Of a stretch of DNA of 64,000 nucleotides, positions 1 through 7,836 are shown piece by piece. The position numbers and the translations under genes are program-made. Positions within the stretch are counted from its first letter, which is position 1. Every line of letters starts with the position of its first letter. The DNA is from Streptococcus australis (GTDB lineage Bacteria; Bacillota; Bacilli; Lactobacillales; Streptococcaceae). The DNA is taken from positions 1,674,001 through 1,738,000 of the forward strand of contig NZ_LR594040.1 of the NCBI RefSeq assembly GCF_901543175.1, written 5' to 3'. A model generated the notes under the pieces. It did not search any database, was not told the origin of the DNA, and saw only the letters and a list, made by a program, of their open reading frames with translations.

Positions 1-58
1 CTGAAAGATTTGAAGTATCTACTTGTCTATAATCTGAAATTGTCAAAGTTCTGTTCAT
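1..58 (-). CDS. 5' end of an unknown gene of the mobile element (runs off the window)
   Basis: Only the first 19 codons are inside the window, beginning ATG AAC AGA ACT on the minus strand at position 58. A good ribosome binding site (AAAGGAG) sits at the usual distance upstream. The peptide starts MNRTLTISDYRQVDTS and matches no family I recognise from so short a piece. It is the next gene downstream in the minus-strand operon of the element, after the small protein at 120-287, with a 61-base gap between them. Confidence 0.5.
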   Translation of the reverse strand, partial: MNRTLTISDYRQVDTSNLS

Positions 59-119
59 GTGTTTTTCTCCTTTTGGAGTTCACACACCTTATGCTTCTAT
101 TATACCATTTTTACTACTG

Positions 120-287
120 TTAAAGTAGTGATTTATCGCTTAAAATCAACCTTTCTAGGACATTTTCAAGATTGCGATTTCCAGTAAAACGGTGACGGAT
201 TAAGTAAGTCGTTCGACCAATTCGACAAATTTCATCGGCGGTGCGTGAGGGCTGGTTTGAGTCTCTATCTTGATTCTTTTGATTCAT
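120..287 (-). CDS. small TnpW-like element protein (55 aa)
   Basis: This 55-residue ORF begins with ATG at 287 behind a strong GGGAGG ribosome binding site. It overlaps the last codons of the replication-relaxation gene by 23 bases, which implies translational coupling. The core reads RIGRTTYLIRHRFTG followed by a short NLENVLERLI segment. The pattern of 'GxTTY..., basic/aromatic strand, then K/ERLI' resembles the short TnpW-type proteins carried by Gram-positive transposons and integrative elements, whose function is unknown. The family assignment is from memory and tentative. The overlap, RBS and codon structure support that it is a real gene. Confidence 0.55.
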   Translation of the reverse strand: MNQKNQDRDSNQPSRTADEICRIGRTTYLIRHRFTGNRNLENVLERLILSDKSLL

Positions 288-1068
288 TAGCTATTCCTCC
301 CTTGATATAATCTGAATATTCGTCCAAAGTAATCACGGTGAATAGTTCCCAAAAGTTATATAGTTCTTTTTGAATCACTTTCGAGATAGTGAGTTTGCGC
401 TTGTCATCTGGCACAACCCACAAAACATAGGGAAAAACTTCCTTTTGGCGCTGTTCAATACCTGAGCGATAATATTCAATATATTTCTTACAAGTATTTG
501 CAATACGCGCAAGACTTTCCGTGCTTCGGTCTATTTCCAGAAAATAATGGTCTTCGTAATCGTGATTGACTAGCTCTAAATAAGCGTCTGGTTTCAAAGT
601 CATTCCAACACCAGAAAGTTTTTGGTAGCTTCGCCAAGAGTTTGGCTCAAAGGAAAAAGTTTCAAGCGACAGTTTTTCTGAATTTCGAACAGCCTCTAGT
701 GTCTCAACAAAGATTTCTATAATTGCTAAAGTATGTTCAACATGATGTTGAGTTGGCTCGTATTTATTTTTATAGCGCAAAACAACTGTTTCATCTTGGT
801 TTTTAAGAAATTTTAGTCCCTGAAAAGTAATTTGCCAAACATAAGAAGCTGAACCGCGGCGTGCGCCACCGACTCGCCGTTTCAAGTGTGAAACCAATCC
901 AGCTTTCTTCAGACTTTGTAGTGCAAAATTAGCACGGCGAATGGCGGTTTCAGTTCTCACGCTACTGGCAAAAAAGAGTCTGGCTAGTTGGTTAGTTGTC
1001 GCAAATCTTGCTTGGCTCAAAAAGTAAAGAATTTGCGTGTCGTTATCTGTTTTGTAATTCCATTTCAT
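265..1068 (-). CDS. replication-relaxation family protein
   Basis: A 267-aa protein of the replication-relaxation type found on plasmids and conjugative elements, usually next to a coupling ATPase and thought to act in replication or transfer initiation. The N-terminal ~75 residues form a winged-helix-like region (ATTNQLARLFF ... ALQSLKKAGLV). The middle has the family's EHTLAIIEIFVE helix and an acidic FLEIDRSTESLARI motif near residue 175, which is nuclease-like in appearance. The C-terminal third is a beta/alpha region ending close to the next small ORF, which it overlaps. It lies directly downstream of the VirD4/TraG-like ATPase (93-base gap) in one minus-strand operon. The family match is good; the biochemical role is inferred from context. 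Confidence 0.75.
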   Translation of the reverse strand: MKWNYKTDNDTQILYFLSQARFATTNQLARLFFASSVRTETAIRRANFALQSLKKAGLVSHLKRRVGGARRGSASYVWQITFQGLKFLKNQDETVVLRYKNKYEPTQHHVEHTLAIIEIFVETLEAVRNSEKLSLETFSFEPNSWRSYQKLSGVGMTLKPDAYLELVNHDYEDHYFLEIDRSTESLARIANTCKKYIEYYRSGIEQRQKEVFPYVLWVVPDDKRKLTISKVIQKELYNFWELFTVITLDEYSDYIKGGIANESKESR

Positions 1069-1161
1069 CTGTTTTGTTCTCCATTAAAATTTAAAGGGGG
1101 TGCTCCCGTAAAATGTGCTTAGTTACGGAGTAAGTCGTGTGAGTGAAAATCCTGAAAACCT

Positions 1162-3384
1162 TTATTTGTCAGGGGTGGACGGATTTTCTTCATCAACACG
1201 ATTCGAAGAGCGATTGGAACGCTTCTTTCGCCCTAAATCTGTTAATTTCTGGTTAGAATTTTCATTTTTCAAAGTAGATTTGTCAAAAATACAGTTTTCG
1301 AATTGGCTTTCAATTTCTGAAATATCTTGTCCGTATCGGCTCAAGCTATTCAAAAATGGCACACGACTATCTCTAATTTTTGGTTTAGGTGGGTAGGTTT
1401 TACCAATAATCCATCGATAAGCATTGGGTGAAACTTCTGTCCTGATATATGCCCAAAATGGGGGCAAGCTGTAAAAATCTTCTTTATCAATCTCCAGAGT
1501 ATATTTTGCCATTTCGCGGGCTTCATCAAGATTCAAGCCAAAAACGATTTTATTCGCAACATTAGATTCAATTCCAGCTTTTAGCTGAGGCGACATCTGG
1601 GCGAGGTGTTGGAAGCCAATATTCCAGCCAACATTAAATTGGCGAGATTGCGAAAGTGCTTCGTCTAAGTTAGCGTTAGGGATTCCTAGGAAACTCGGTG
1701 TTTCATCAATATAGATAAAGACCGATTGGCGTTTGCTTGGCTCAACCGAAGACTGGCGCAAAATTAACATCCATAGCATTGAAGTGATTAGGCTACCGAT
1801 AAGTTTGGCAGATTCTGAACCAATTATCGCTTTATTTAGTGGAATCAATACGATTTTTCGACTTTTGAAGATTTCCACAAGACTGAAATTTGGATTAGTT
1901 TGTCCCAACATTGCCCGAAGTTGCGGTCGAAGCAAAAACTGGCGGAATTTATTCAAAATGGGGTTTAACATCTGATGACGTTGGGCTTCACTAAGCAGTT
2001 CAAACCAGTTCCAGAAACTTTCCAGCCCAATTGGGTCTTTTAACTCTCTTAATAGTTTGTTTCGAAAGGACTGGTTAGTGAGTAAACTCGGTAACATGAC
2101 TAAAGAAGTGTTTGGAATTCTAGCAAGTGTTAGAAAACTATGTGATAGAATATCCAGTGAGTAAATTCCAAAATGTTCAGGATAAAGTCCTTTAAATAGC
2201 TCCAACAGATAGTCTGCGATAACTTCGGGTTCAATACCATATTTAGTTAGTTCAAAAGGATTGACACCAACAACTCGTTTGGCGATTGGTGAGATGACTA
2301 CTATATCTTCATCGTGTTCAGTTGATGTGCGCTCTAATAGTTCATGAGTTAGTTGACCCTTTGCATCAACTACAACCATGCTGTGACTTTTCGACTGTAT
2401 ATCTGATAAAATCAAATGACTCATAGAAGTGGTTTTGCCGCAGCCAGTTGAGCCGAGAAAAACGGTGTGCTTTTTGCCAGCTTGAGCTGAAATTTGAATT
2501 GGTCTTGATTGACTTTCAACCGTTTGTGCCAAACTTCGCTGAATTTTTCGATTAACATTGTAGCCCAAAGGTGGCGCTACTAATTTAGGGTGAACATTTG
2601 GCACACCTGTAATATTTTCTTCACCAATTGGCAGAAGTAGAAAACAAGCGAGGTCTGAAACTCCCAAACTATAGGGATAAGTCCAAGAAGGTTGCGCTTG
2701 ATTGAGTTTTTGGATAGCTAATGGTTTTAATTCAATTGTTGCATTTGATTCCATCATGCGAAAACTACTAAGCAGGCTAGTAAGAAATTCCTTTGTTCGC
2801 AAAATACTGCGAGATTGGACACCAAGACGAATTTCACACTTAAAAGTAGATTGATTTAATTTTTGTTTCATCAGCTTTTTGGAATTTTCGGAAAGCTCAG
2901 GAACATTATTTGTAATCAATTGATACCATTTAGCAGATAAATTCGGCAAATCTTTTGGCTGCGGGCGAGGTGGTGAGCCTGCACCAATAACCAACTGAAC
3001 AACCACTGTCTCATCTTGCTGAAGTATTTTTGAAATTGCAAGACTTGAACGTATCATATTTTCTGCAGAGTCTATTTTTAAAGCATAGTGAGATTCTTTG
3101 ATATTCACTAACCGTGCAACCGAAAGTAGTTTTTCACGCTTTGAGGCCCTTGAAAACTGAATAGCTCGGTGCGATTGAATTAGTTGGCTTATATGTCGTT
3201 TGTCCTGTTCTTCCGTTCCTAGCAGATAGCGCACGCGATTCTTAGATAATCGAATTTCAAAGATAACTGCTTTGCGCCGACTTAGTCCCACCAGTTGACC
3301 CAACATAGATTTCACATCATCTATCTCAAACGGGCGCATCCAGTTGAATTCACTCCAAGATAGTGCTTCGAATTTTCTTTTCAT
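1162..3384 (-). CDS. VirD4/TraG-like conjugative coupling ATPase
   Basis: A ~740-aa P-loop ATPase of the FtsK/VirD4/TraG class that would couple DNA to a type IV secretion channel. A Walker A motif (GSTGCGKTTS) lies near residue 310, followed by VVVDAKGQLT. Walker B is the hydrophobic run ending YIDETPSFLG near residue 557, and a late SQSRQFNVGWNIGFQHLAQM segment fits the sensor region of TraD/TraG proteins. The N-terminal 300 residues are not recognisable. An in-frame TTG four codons upstream (3396) lies before the GGAGGT ribosome binding site, so I place the start at the ATG at 3384. It starts two bases after the stop of a two-helix membrane protein (3387-3554), which may be its membrane partner. 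No VirB4-like ATPase or relaxase is visible in the window; they may lie to the left. Confidence 0.8.
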   Translation of the reverse strand: MKRKFEALSWSEFNWMRPFEIDDVKSMLGQLVGLSRRKAVIFEIRLSKNRVRYLLGTEEQDKRHISQLIQSHRAIQFSRASKREKLLSVARLVNIKESHYALKIDSAENMIRSSLAISKILQQDETVVVQLVIGAGSPPRPQPKDLPNLSAKWYQLITNNVPELSENSKKLMKQKLNQSTFKCEIRLGVQSRSILRTKEFLTSLLSSFRMMESNATIELKPLAIQKLNQAQPSWTYPYSLGVSDLACFLLLPIGEENITGVPNVHPKLVAPPLGYNVNRKIQRSLAQTVESQSRPIQISAQAGKKHTVFLGSTGCGKTTSMSHLILSDIQSKSHSMVVVDAKGQLTHELLERTSTEHDEDIVVISPIAKRVVGVNPFELTKYGIEPEVIADYLLELFKGLYPEHFGIYSLDILSHSFLTLARIPNTSLVMLPSLLTNQSFRNKLLRELKDPIGLESFWNWFELLSEAQRHQMLNPILNKFRQFLLRPQLRAMLGQTNPNFSLVEIFKSRKIVLIPLNKAIIGSESAKLIGSLITSMLWMLILRQSSVEPSKRQSVFIYIDETPSFLGIPNANLDEALSQSRQFNVGWNIGFQHLAQMSPQLKAGIESNVANKIVFGLNLDEAREMAKYTLEIDKEDFYSLPPFWAYIRTEVSPNAYRWIIGKTYPPKPKIRDSRVPFLNSLSRYGQDISEIESQFENCIFDKSTLKNENSNQKLTDLGRKKRSNRSSNRVDEENPSTPDK

Positions 3385-3386
3385 CT

Positions 3387-3554
3387 CTACCTCCAATCTT
3401 TAGATTTAATAATCCGAAAGGCAAGCCAGCCAATGAAAATAACTGCAGTCATCAAAATCAAGAACCACCAAACTTCTAGAATTAGTTTCACCGCCCAGTT
3501 AATAAGCCAAGCAAAAGCAACAAATCCAAGAATGTATGCTATTAGTTTTTTCAT
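3387..3554 (-). CDS. small two-helix membrane protein (55 aa)
   Basis: Begins ATG AAA AAA CTA behind an AAAGGAG ribosome binding site and ends TGG AGG TAG immediately before the coupling ATPase, whose ribosome binding site lies inside this stop region. Two hydrophobic stretches (about residues 3-22 and 29-48) with a basic C-terminus (RIIKSKDWR) predict a hairpin membrane protein. Tight coupling to the VirD4-like gene suggests a transfer-channel accessory or membrane anchor. No family is recognised. Confidence 0.7.
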   Translation of the reverse strand: MKKLIAYILGFVAFAWLINWAVKLILEVWWFLILMTAVIFIGWLAFRIIKSKDWR

Positions 3555-3711
3555 AGCTGGTCTCCTTTCTGCCTCTATTTATACAAGAAAATTGGTAAAA
3601 AGTTAAATTTCGCTACCTTCAGTTTTTAGAGCGATTGGAATGAATTTTAGGCAATGAAACAGTAGTATATTTGAACATATTTTGACCGTTTGTCTAGTCT
3701 AAACAATCCTT

Positions 3712-3912
3712 TTATTTTCTTGAAATTTTTCGCATTTCTGCTTTAGCAACCAAAAAAAGTTGATTGATTTCTTGCCGCTTTTCCAGAAATTCTGCCAGGG
3801 CGATTTCTTCTTCACTACAGTGTTTTTTGTCTTCTGGTCTTGGTTTTTCGAACCAATCCCAAATAAATATGGCAACGACGATAATCATAAAAGCTATAAG
3901 GTAATCTATCAT
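3712..3912 (-). CDS. small membrane-anchored protein of the element
   Basis: A 66-aa protein with one N-terminal transmembrane helix (MIDYLIAFMIIVVAIFIW) followed by a charged, helical cytoplasmic tail rich in Glu and Lys. It begins 9 bases after the stop of the 86-aa gene upstream; the sequence around that stop (TGAGGTAG) supplies a GAGG ribosome binding site, so the two are co-transcribed. Function is unknown. Position between the operon promoter and the coupling ATPase suggests a role in transfer. Confidence 0.6.
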   Translation of the reverse strand: MIDYLIAFMIIVVAIFIWDWFEKPRPEDKKHCSEEEIALAEFLEKRQEINQLFLVAKAEMRKISRK

Positions 3913-3921
3913 AAAGCTACC

Positions 3922-4182
3922 TCATTTCATCTTTTCAGTAGCGTAATAAGTGAACGCTTTGAGGATATAATCTGTATATGCTTTAGCTTCTGGCGTATTT
4001 TTGAGTATTTCAGACTGAGTAAGCGCCAGATTGCCCACTTTATATAAAATGTCGCTAGCGAGAAGCTCCAAGGCTTGATTATCTGCCATCGCTTCACTCA
4101 GTGTTTTAGCCACTTCTAACTGATAGGGGCTAACAAGTTGAGGAAGGTCTACTTTTGGGGTTGACTTTTGAATATGATTCAT
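3922..4182 (-). CDS. hypothetical protein, first gene of the transfer operon
   Basis: An 86-aa soluble, mainly helical protein (MNHIQKSTPKVDLPQLVSP...). It is the first gene after the divergent control region at 4183-4313, with a GGAG-type ribosome binding site just upstream. It has no helix-turn-helix that I can see and no recognised family. As the leading gene of a minus-strand operon that ends in replication-relaxation and TnpW-like genes, it is an element-encoded protein of unknown role. Confidence 0.6.
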   Translation of the reverse strand: MNHIQKSTPKVDLPQLVSPYQLEVAKTLSEAMADNQALELLASDILYKVGNLALTQSEILKNTPEAKAYTDYILKAFTYYATEKMK

Positions 4183-4217
4183 GAGATTTCTCCTTTGATT
4201 TTGGTATAATTTAGGTT

Positions 4218-4241
4218 ATAAACATTGTCGACTTTGTTTAT
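4218..4241. promoter_or_regulatory. 24-bp palindrome, candidate operator in divergent promoter region
   Basis: The left arm ATAAACA and right arm TGTTTAT are perfect inverted repeats. They surround a central GTCGAC palindrome with two unpaired bases on each side, so 20 of 24 positions are symmetric. It sits between the divergent genes at 4182 (minus) and 4314 (plus), next to -10-like sequences (TATAAT at 4205-4210, TATAGT at 4245-4250). That is the expected place for a repressor controlling both arms of the element. The binding protein is unknown. Confidence 0.5.
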
Positions 4242-4313
4242 GATTATAGTGTAGCGAATATATTTATCTCATTCATCAGGTAAAAAATCTCAGAAATCTC
4301 AAGGAGAAATCGT

Positions 4314-5417
4314 ATGACTGAATTTAGATTAGGATGGTTTTGCTATATTTTGCAAAAATCTGAAAAGAAAAAACGAAACCAAGAAGATTTCGTCAATAGT
4401 GTTTTGAATAGATTGGTGGGTGAAAATAACCCTAAAATTTCATTTATTCCAGAAATTAACCGTGTTTCTAGCAACCGCATTTTTACGGGCGATGAAGAAG
4501 TTCCAGAATTTTACCGCGAAGCTTTGCCGATTAGTGATTTAAGTTTTCAGTCTCAAAGGATAGCTGATATTTTGAAAGATTTAAACCGTGATGAAACTTT
4601 CGATTATAATCAAGCTGTTTTTAAAATCAAATCCGCTCTTTTAAACCAAGCCAAAAAAGCTACCGTTGTTTTTGGTAGCGAAAAAATAGAATTGCTTAAT
4701 CATTGTCAAGAAAATGAATTTTACTTGGCGACCCTTTTGATTTTCTTGGTGAATCTTTCGAATATTCCTTCCAAAAACTCAGAAGAATTAAGACAAGCGC
4801 AAATCATTAACCAGCACATTTTTAAGTATCTTGAAAATGAGATTCTATTAACGCCATATTCACATAGAAAAGCTATTGAGGAAGCTTTAAAAAGTCAACA
4901 ACAGATTTTTTATTTTGATTTATATAAGCCTGAAGCGTTAAACGATAATAAAAATCTCGTTTCATCCACTTTAAAAGTTTTGATTCAAGATTCTATTTCC
5001 AAAATGCCAATTATCCAGAATGGTTTTATAATTCAAAATGAGACCATCAATGAGCGAATCGCTCAGTTTATTGAAAGCAATTTTAAAGATAGCAACAAAT
5101 TAACCTTAATTGCTGGCTTTTGTAAAAATGAAGATGAATTTCATGAAGTTATTGATAGACATTTACCCAAAGAAGCTATCAATAAAATTTTTAAAGTTAA
5201 AAGTTTCGCTTTATCTATAAAAGCCAGTTATGACTATACCGCTTCGAAAATGAAAAATATGGTAATCTTAACAGAAAATGTTGTAAATTATCTAGAAAAT
5301 AGAGCTTTCACAACACAAGATAAAATTGAGCTTACTGTAGGTGGAAGTAATAATTTGGAAAATGATGAAATTATTTTTTATTTACTAATTGATTTTACTT
5401 TATCTATCAAAAGATAA
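4314..5417 (+). CDS. unknown 367-aa protein encoded next to an AAA ATPase
   Basis: A long soluble protein (MTEFRLGWFCYILQK...) with no family I recognise. It looks alpha/beta: an N-terminal region up to about residue 120, a helical middle with many charged residues, and a C-terminal third with alternating hydrophobic stretches. No P-loop, zinc ligands, signal peptide or transmembrane helix is visible. An RBS (AAGGAG) precedes the ATG. It is the first plus-strand gene after the palindromic control region and is followed 30 bases later by an ATPase gene, so the two may form a functional pair. The codon use is AT-rich, like the rest of the element. Confidence 0.65.
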   Translation: MTEFRLGWFCYILQKSEKKKRNQEDFVNSVLNRLVGENNPKISFIPEINRVSSNRIFTGDEEVPEFYREALPISDLSFQSQRIADILKDLNRDETFDYNQAVFKIKSALLNQAKKATVVFGSEKIELLNHCQENEFYLATLLIFLVNLSNIPSKNSEELRQAQIINQHIFKYLENEILLTPYSHRKAIEEALKSQQQIFYFDLYKPEALNDNKNLVSSTLKVLIQDSISKMPIIQNGFIIQNETINERIAQFIESNFKDSNKLTLIAGFCKNEDEFHEVIDRHLPKEAINKIFKVKSFALSIKASYDYTASKMKNMVILTENVVNYLENRAFTTQDKIELTVGGSNNLENDEIIFYLLIDFTLSIKR

Positions 5418-5447
5418 ATGATATAATAAAAAATGAAAGGGGATACA

Positions 5448-6176
5448 ATGGATGCTTTTATCAAAGAAATAAGGATAAAACCTATACCTAAAGGTAAATA
5501 CTACTCTGAAATTCCATCAATAAATTCCATTGATTCTTTAAATTTGTCTTCTCCCATTACCTTTTTTATGGGCGAAAATGGGAGTGGTAAATCAACTTTA
5601 CTTGAAGGTATTGCGGTTTCTTTAGGATTTAACCCTGAGGGTGGAACTGTTAATTTTAATTTTGCAACTAAAGAAACTCATTCAAACCTTAGCGAATATA
5701 TTCAGATTGTTAGAGGAGCTAAGCGACCACGGGATGGATTTTTCTTGAGGGCTGAAAGTTTTTATAATGTAGCTACTTATCTGGAAGATATATACAGTAG
5801 AGAGATTGCTATGGGCTATAAATTAGATTCTTACGGCGGAATCCCTCACGAACGCTCGCACGGTCAGGCATTCTTAGGTCTGGTTTTAAATAAATTTAAA
5901 CCTAATGGATTATATATCTTAGATGAACCAGAAGCTGCTCTTTCGCCACAAAATCAATTAGCCTTTATGGCAAAGATATATGAACTAACGCAAAGCGGAG
6001 CTCAATTCATCATAGCTACTCATTCCCCTATTATTACAGCTTTACCAAATTCAAAAATATACAATTTTAATGAATCTATTCAAGAAATTGATTATCACGA
6101 TTCAGAAAGCTATCAAATTACAAAACTTACTTTAGAAAATCCTGAACTTATATTGCGAAATCTTTTGAAGAAATAA
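5448..6176 (+). CDS. AAA/ABC-type ATPase, COG3910-like
   Basis: A compact ~242-aa ATPase. It has Walker A (GENGSGKST) near residue 45, an ABC-like signature (SHGQ) near residue 140, Walker B (LYILDEPEAALSP) near residue 160, and a switch histidine in ATHSPI near residue 190. This is the short, stand-alone 'predicted ATPase' architecture used by many housekeeping and mobile-element genes, not a membrane transporter. An ATG exists at 5433, but AAAGGGG at 5436-5442 is a proper ribosome binding site for the ATG at 5448, which I chose. TATAAT at 5422-5427 could give it its own promoter. The partner may be the unknown protein at 4314-5417. Confidence 0.8.
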   Translation: MDAFIKEIRIKPIPKGKYYSEIPSINSIDSLNLSSPITFFMGENGSGKSTLLEGIAVSLGFNPEGGTVNFNFATKETHSNLSEYIQIVRGAKRPRDGFFLRAESFYNVATYLEDIYSREIAMGYKLDSYGGIPHERSHGQAFLGLVLNKFKPNGLYILDEPEAALSPQNQLAFMAKIYELTQSGAQFIIATHSPIITALPNSKIYNFNESIQEIDYHDSESYQITKLTLENPELILRNLLKK

Positions 6177-6197
6177 AAATAAAAAAGGAGGTTCCTT

Positions 6198-6380
6198 ATG
6201 GCTCAATGTGGTGTTTGCAATGGAACTGGAATTTGTCGTTTCTGCAATGGAACTGGTGATGACAGAATGAATAATCCTCACCCCAATCCAAATAATGTTT
6301 TTTCTGGTGGAGGTAGTCGTTGTATACAGTGTGACGGGAATGGTAAATGTATAGAGTGTAATGGCTCTGGTGAAGTCTAA
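6198..6380 (+). CDS. DnaJ-type zinc-finger microprotein (60 aa)
   Basis: Four CxxC-type knuckles: CGVCNGTG, CRFCNGTG, CIQCDGNG and CIECNGSG. These are the CxxCxGxG repeats of the DnaJ central zinc domain, here forming the entire protein and expected to bind two zinc ions. A strong AAAGGAGG ribosome binding site lies upstream and the gene follows the ATPase by 21 bases. There is no J-domain or membrane segment. Small proteins of this kind are scattered in Firmicutes without known function. Here it is the first of several Cys-rich small proteins on the element. Confidence 0.75.
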   Translation: MAQCGVCNGTGICRFCNGTGDDRMNNPHPNPNNVFSGGGSRCIQCDGNGKCIECNGSGEV

Positions 6381-6404
6381 GTCGGAGTATAGAGGTTTGA
6401 TATA

Positions 6405-6803
6405 GTGGATTTAAAATTTAAAGATAAAACCATTCAGCAATTATCTAATTCGGATAGAGTATACTATTATTCTATCGTTAAACATGAGGGAAGCTCTTTA
6501 CATAGTTTATTAGAGTTTGCGGAATGGCTTCGTTCAGAGGGATTTGAATTAGATGATGTTTTCAATTCAGCTTACGATATATGTTTAGCTATGTATAAAA
6601 GAACGGGTATAGCAGATATTAGCTATTTTGAGGGTCTATATGGTGTATTTATTCCTATTTTTCTAAACGGTCAATGGCAAGCTTGCGTGCAGGCAGAGTC
6701 ACCTCAAAAACTTGTATTAGCCTTATATTGGATTCAAGAACAAGGAGCTAATGCTGATGAGTTATATAATAAGTTACTTGATTTAAAAGTAATCAGTTTA
6801 TGA
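6405..6803 (+). CDS. hypothetical 132-aa protein
   Basis: A soluble protein starting with GTG at 6405 (MDLKFKDKTIQQLSNSDRV...), weakly preceded by AGAGG. The sequence is mostly helical with many aromatic residues, a pattern reminiscent of small immunity or regulatory proteins, but no family is recognised. It is followed immediately by a hairpin terminator at 6809-6829, so it closes the plus-strand transcription unit that begins at 4314 or 5448. Confidence 0.55.
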   Translation: MDLKFKDKTIQQLSNSDRVYYYSIVKHEGSSLHSLLEFAEWLRSEGFELDDVFNSAYDICLAMYKRTGIADISYFEGLYGVFIPIFLNGQWQACVQAESPQKLVLALYWIQEQGANADELYNKLLDLKVISL

Positions 6804-6808
6804 TATTG

Positions 6809-6829
6809 AGAGCCAAATGGCTCTTTTTC
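6809..6829 (+). terminator. intrinsic terminator
   Basis: The inverted repeat AGAGCC / GGCTCT with a 4-base loop is followed by TTTTT. It sits 6 bases after the stop of the gene at 6405-6803. Confidence 0.7.
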
Positions 6830-6879
6830 TATATTTCTCCTCTTTTATTCCTGCTACAATAGTAAAGAAAGGAGAAATT

Positions 6880-7524
6880 TTGACAAACCATCACAAGAAC
6901 AAATTAGAAAACATCAAAACCATGACTATCGGCTATGCTCGCGTTAGCTCAACAGATAATCGGCAAGAATTGGGGCTGTCTGTTCAAAAAGAGGCGCTCA
7001 GCTTTTGCGACAAGCTCTATATTGAAAAAGATTCTGGTGGCAATCAAGAACGCCCTCAACTTGATAAGGCTTTGAAACTTGCGAAAAAATACGCTCAACA
7101 AGGCATTAAAACAAATTTTGTCGTATACAAATTAGATAGACTTACGAGAAAGATGCTTCACCTCTCTGCTATTATTGAAGATTTAACCAAGAATAACATT
7201 CGTCTACAATCTATTCATGAGAATATTGAGACAGATTCTTTAACTGGAAAGTTCTTTTGTTTGATGTTAGGTTATGTGGCAGAATGGGAGCTCCAAGCTA
7301 TTTCTGAACGCACTAAAGATGGACTCCGTAAAGCTAAAGAGCGAGGTGTAAAACTAGGAAATAAAGGGTTGTCTAAAGATACCGAAAAACAAATAATTGA
7401 GCAATACCTACAAAAAGAAAATTCTGTTCGAAATATAGCCAATCAACTGGAAATTTCCACCGCAACCATTTATAATGTGCTAAAGCGCAATGGTATTCAA
7501 ATAAATAGAAGAAATCACCTATAA
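6880..7524 (+). CDS. serine recombinase (resolvase/invertase family)
   Basis: A ~214-aa small serine recombinase. The catalytic domain starts IGYARVSSTDNRQELG (nucleophile serine in the RVS motif) and continues with YKLDRLTRK and the long dimerisation helix region GYVAEWELQAISERTKDGL. The C-terminus has a helix-turn-helix (VRNIANQLEISTATIYNVLKRNG). The longer frame back to 6817 runs through the preceding terminator. The TTG at 6880 has an AAAGGAG ribosome binding site 5 bases upstream and a TACAAT -10 box at 6855-6860, so I prefer it. An ATG at 6922 is the alternative. The size fits resolvases and invertases, not large integrases. Two 28-bp inverted sites lie just downstream and are its likely substrates. 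Confidence 0.85.
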   Translation: MTNHHKNKLENIKTMTIGYARVSSTDNRQELGLSVQKEALSFCDKLYIEKDSGGNQERPQLDKALKLAKKYAQQGIKTNFVVYKLDRLTRKMLHLSAIIEDLTKNNIRLQSIHENIETDSLTGKFFCLMLGYVAEWELQAISERTKDGLRKAKERGVKLGNKGLSKDTEKQIIEQYLQKENSVRNIANQLEISTATIYNVLKRNGIQINRRNHL

Positions 7525-7570
7525 TTGATTGACAAATCCTTAGAAAAATAGTAAATTAAACCTATCAACA

Positions 7571-7598
7571 GTTTTAGCAAACGGTCGTTTGTTAAAAC
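7571..7598 (+). other. candidate recombination site 1 (28-bp palindrome, central GT)
   Basis: The 13-base arms GTTTTAGCAAACG and CGTTTGTTAAAAC differ from perfect symmetry at one position and flank a central GT. This is the 28-bp crossover-site format of small serine recombinases. It lies 47 bases after the recombinase stop and has an inverted partner at 7686-7713. Confidence 0.6.
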
Positions 7599-7627
7599 AA
7601 TCAAAGTTATCAATAAAAATATTTAAA

Positions 7628-7680
7628 ATGCTGATTTAATAAGGTTTTAGTTACCTTGTTGAATTGGCATTTTTATTTTT
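7628..7680 (+). terminator. long hairpin plus T-tract between the two recombination sites
   Basis: Imperfect 18-bp arms (7628-7645 and 7653-7670, 14 of 18 Watson-Crick pairs plus wobble pairs) enclose a 7-base loop and are followed by a T-rich run (7671-7680). It would stop plus-strand transcription from the recombinase gene before the downstream small genes. Its position between two inverted sites means its orientation could be switchable. Confidence 0.6.
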
Positions 7681-7685
7681 TCATT

Positions 7686-7713
7686 GTTTTAGTTGACGAC
7701 CGTTCACTAAAAC
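7686..7713 (-). other. candidate recombination site 2 (inverted copy, central GT on minus strand)
   Basis: Read on the minus strand it starts GTTTTAGTGAACG, has central GT, and ends CGTCAACTAAAAC, with AAT following as in site 1. It matches site 1 at most positions in the outer and inner arms and is in inverted orientation. Centre-to-centre distance is 115 bases. Confidence 0.55.
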
Positions 7714-7836
7714 AAGCTCAGCCCCTATTGTAGCAGGGATTTTTGAGTGAAAATAAAAAAGGAGGTTTTTCGTATTGAGATAGATACGATTTTTGAGGAC
7801 GCTACAAATACTCATAGATTTTATTAAGGAGAAAGT

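Noticed and set aside
1115..1396. 93-codon plus-strand frame
   Set aside because: It is antisense to the end of the coupling ATPase gene and lacks a ribosome binding site.
7774..7827. 18-codon frame with AGGAGG and an ATT start before the coiled-coil gene
   Set aside because: ATT starts are very rare and the peptide is short; the AGGAGG may be a leftover of a lost gene. Not enough to call.
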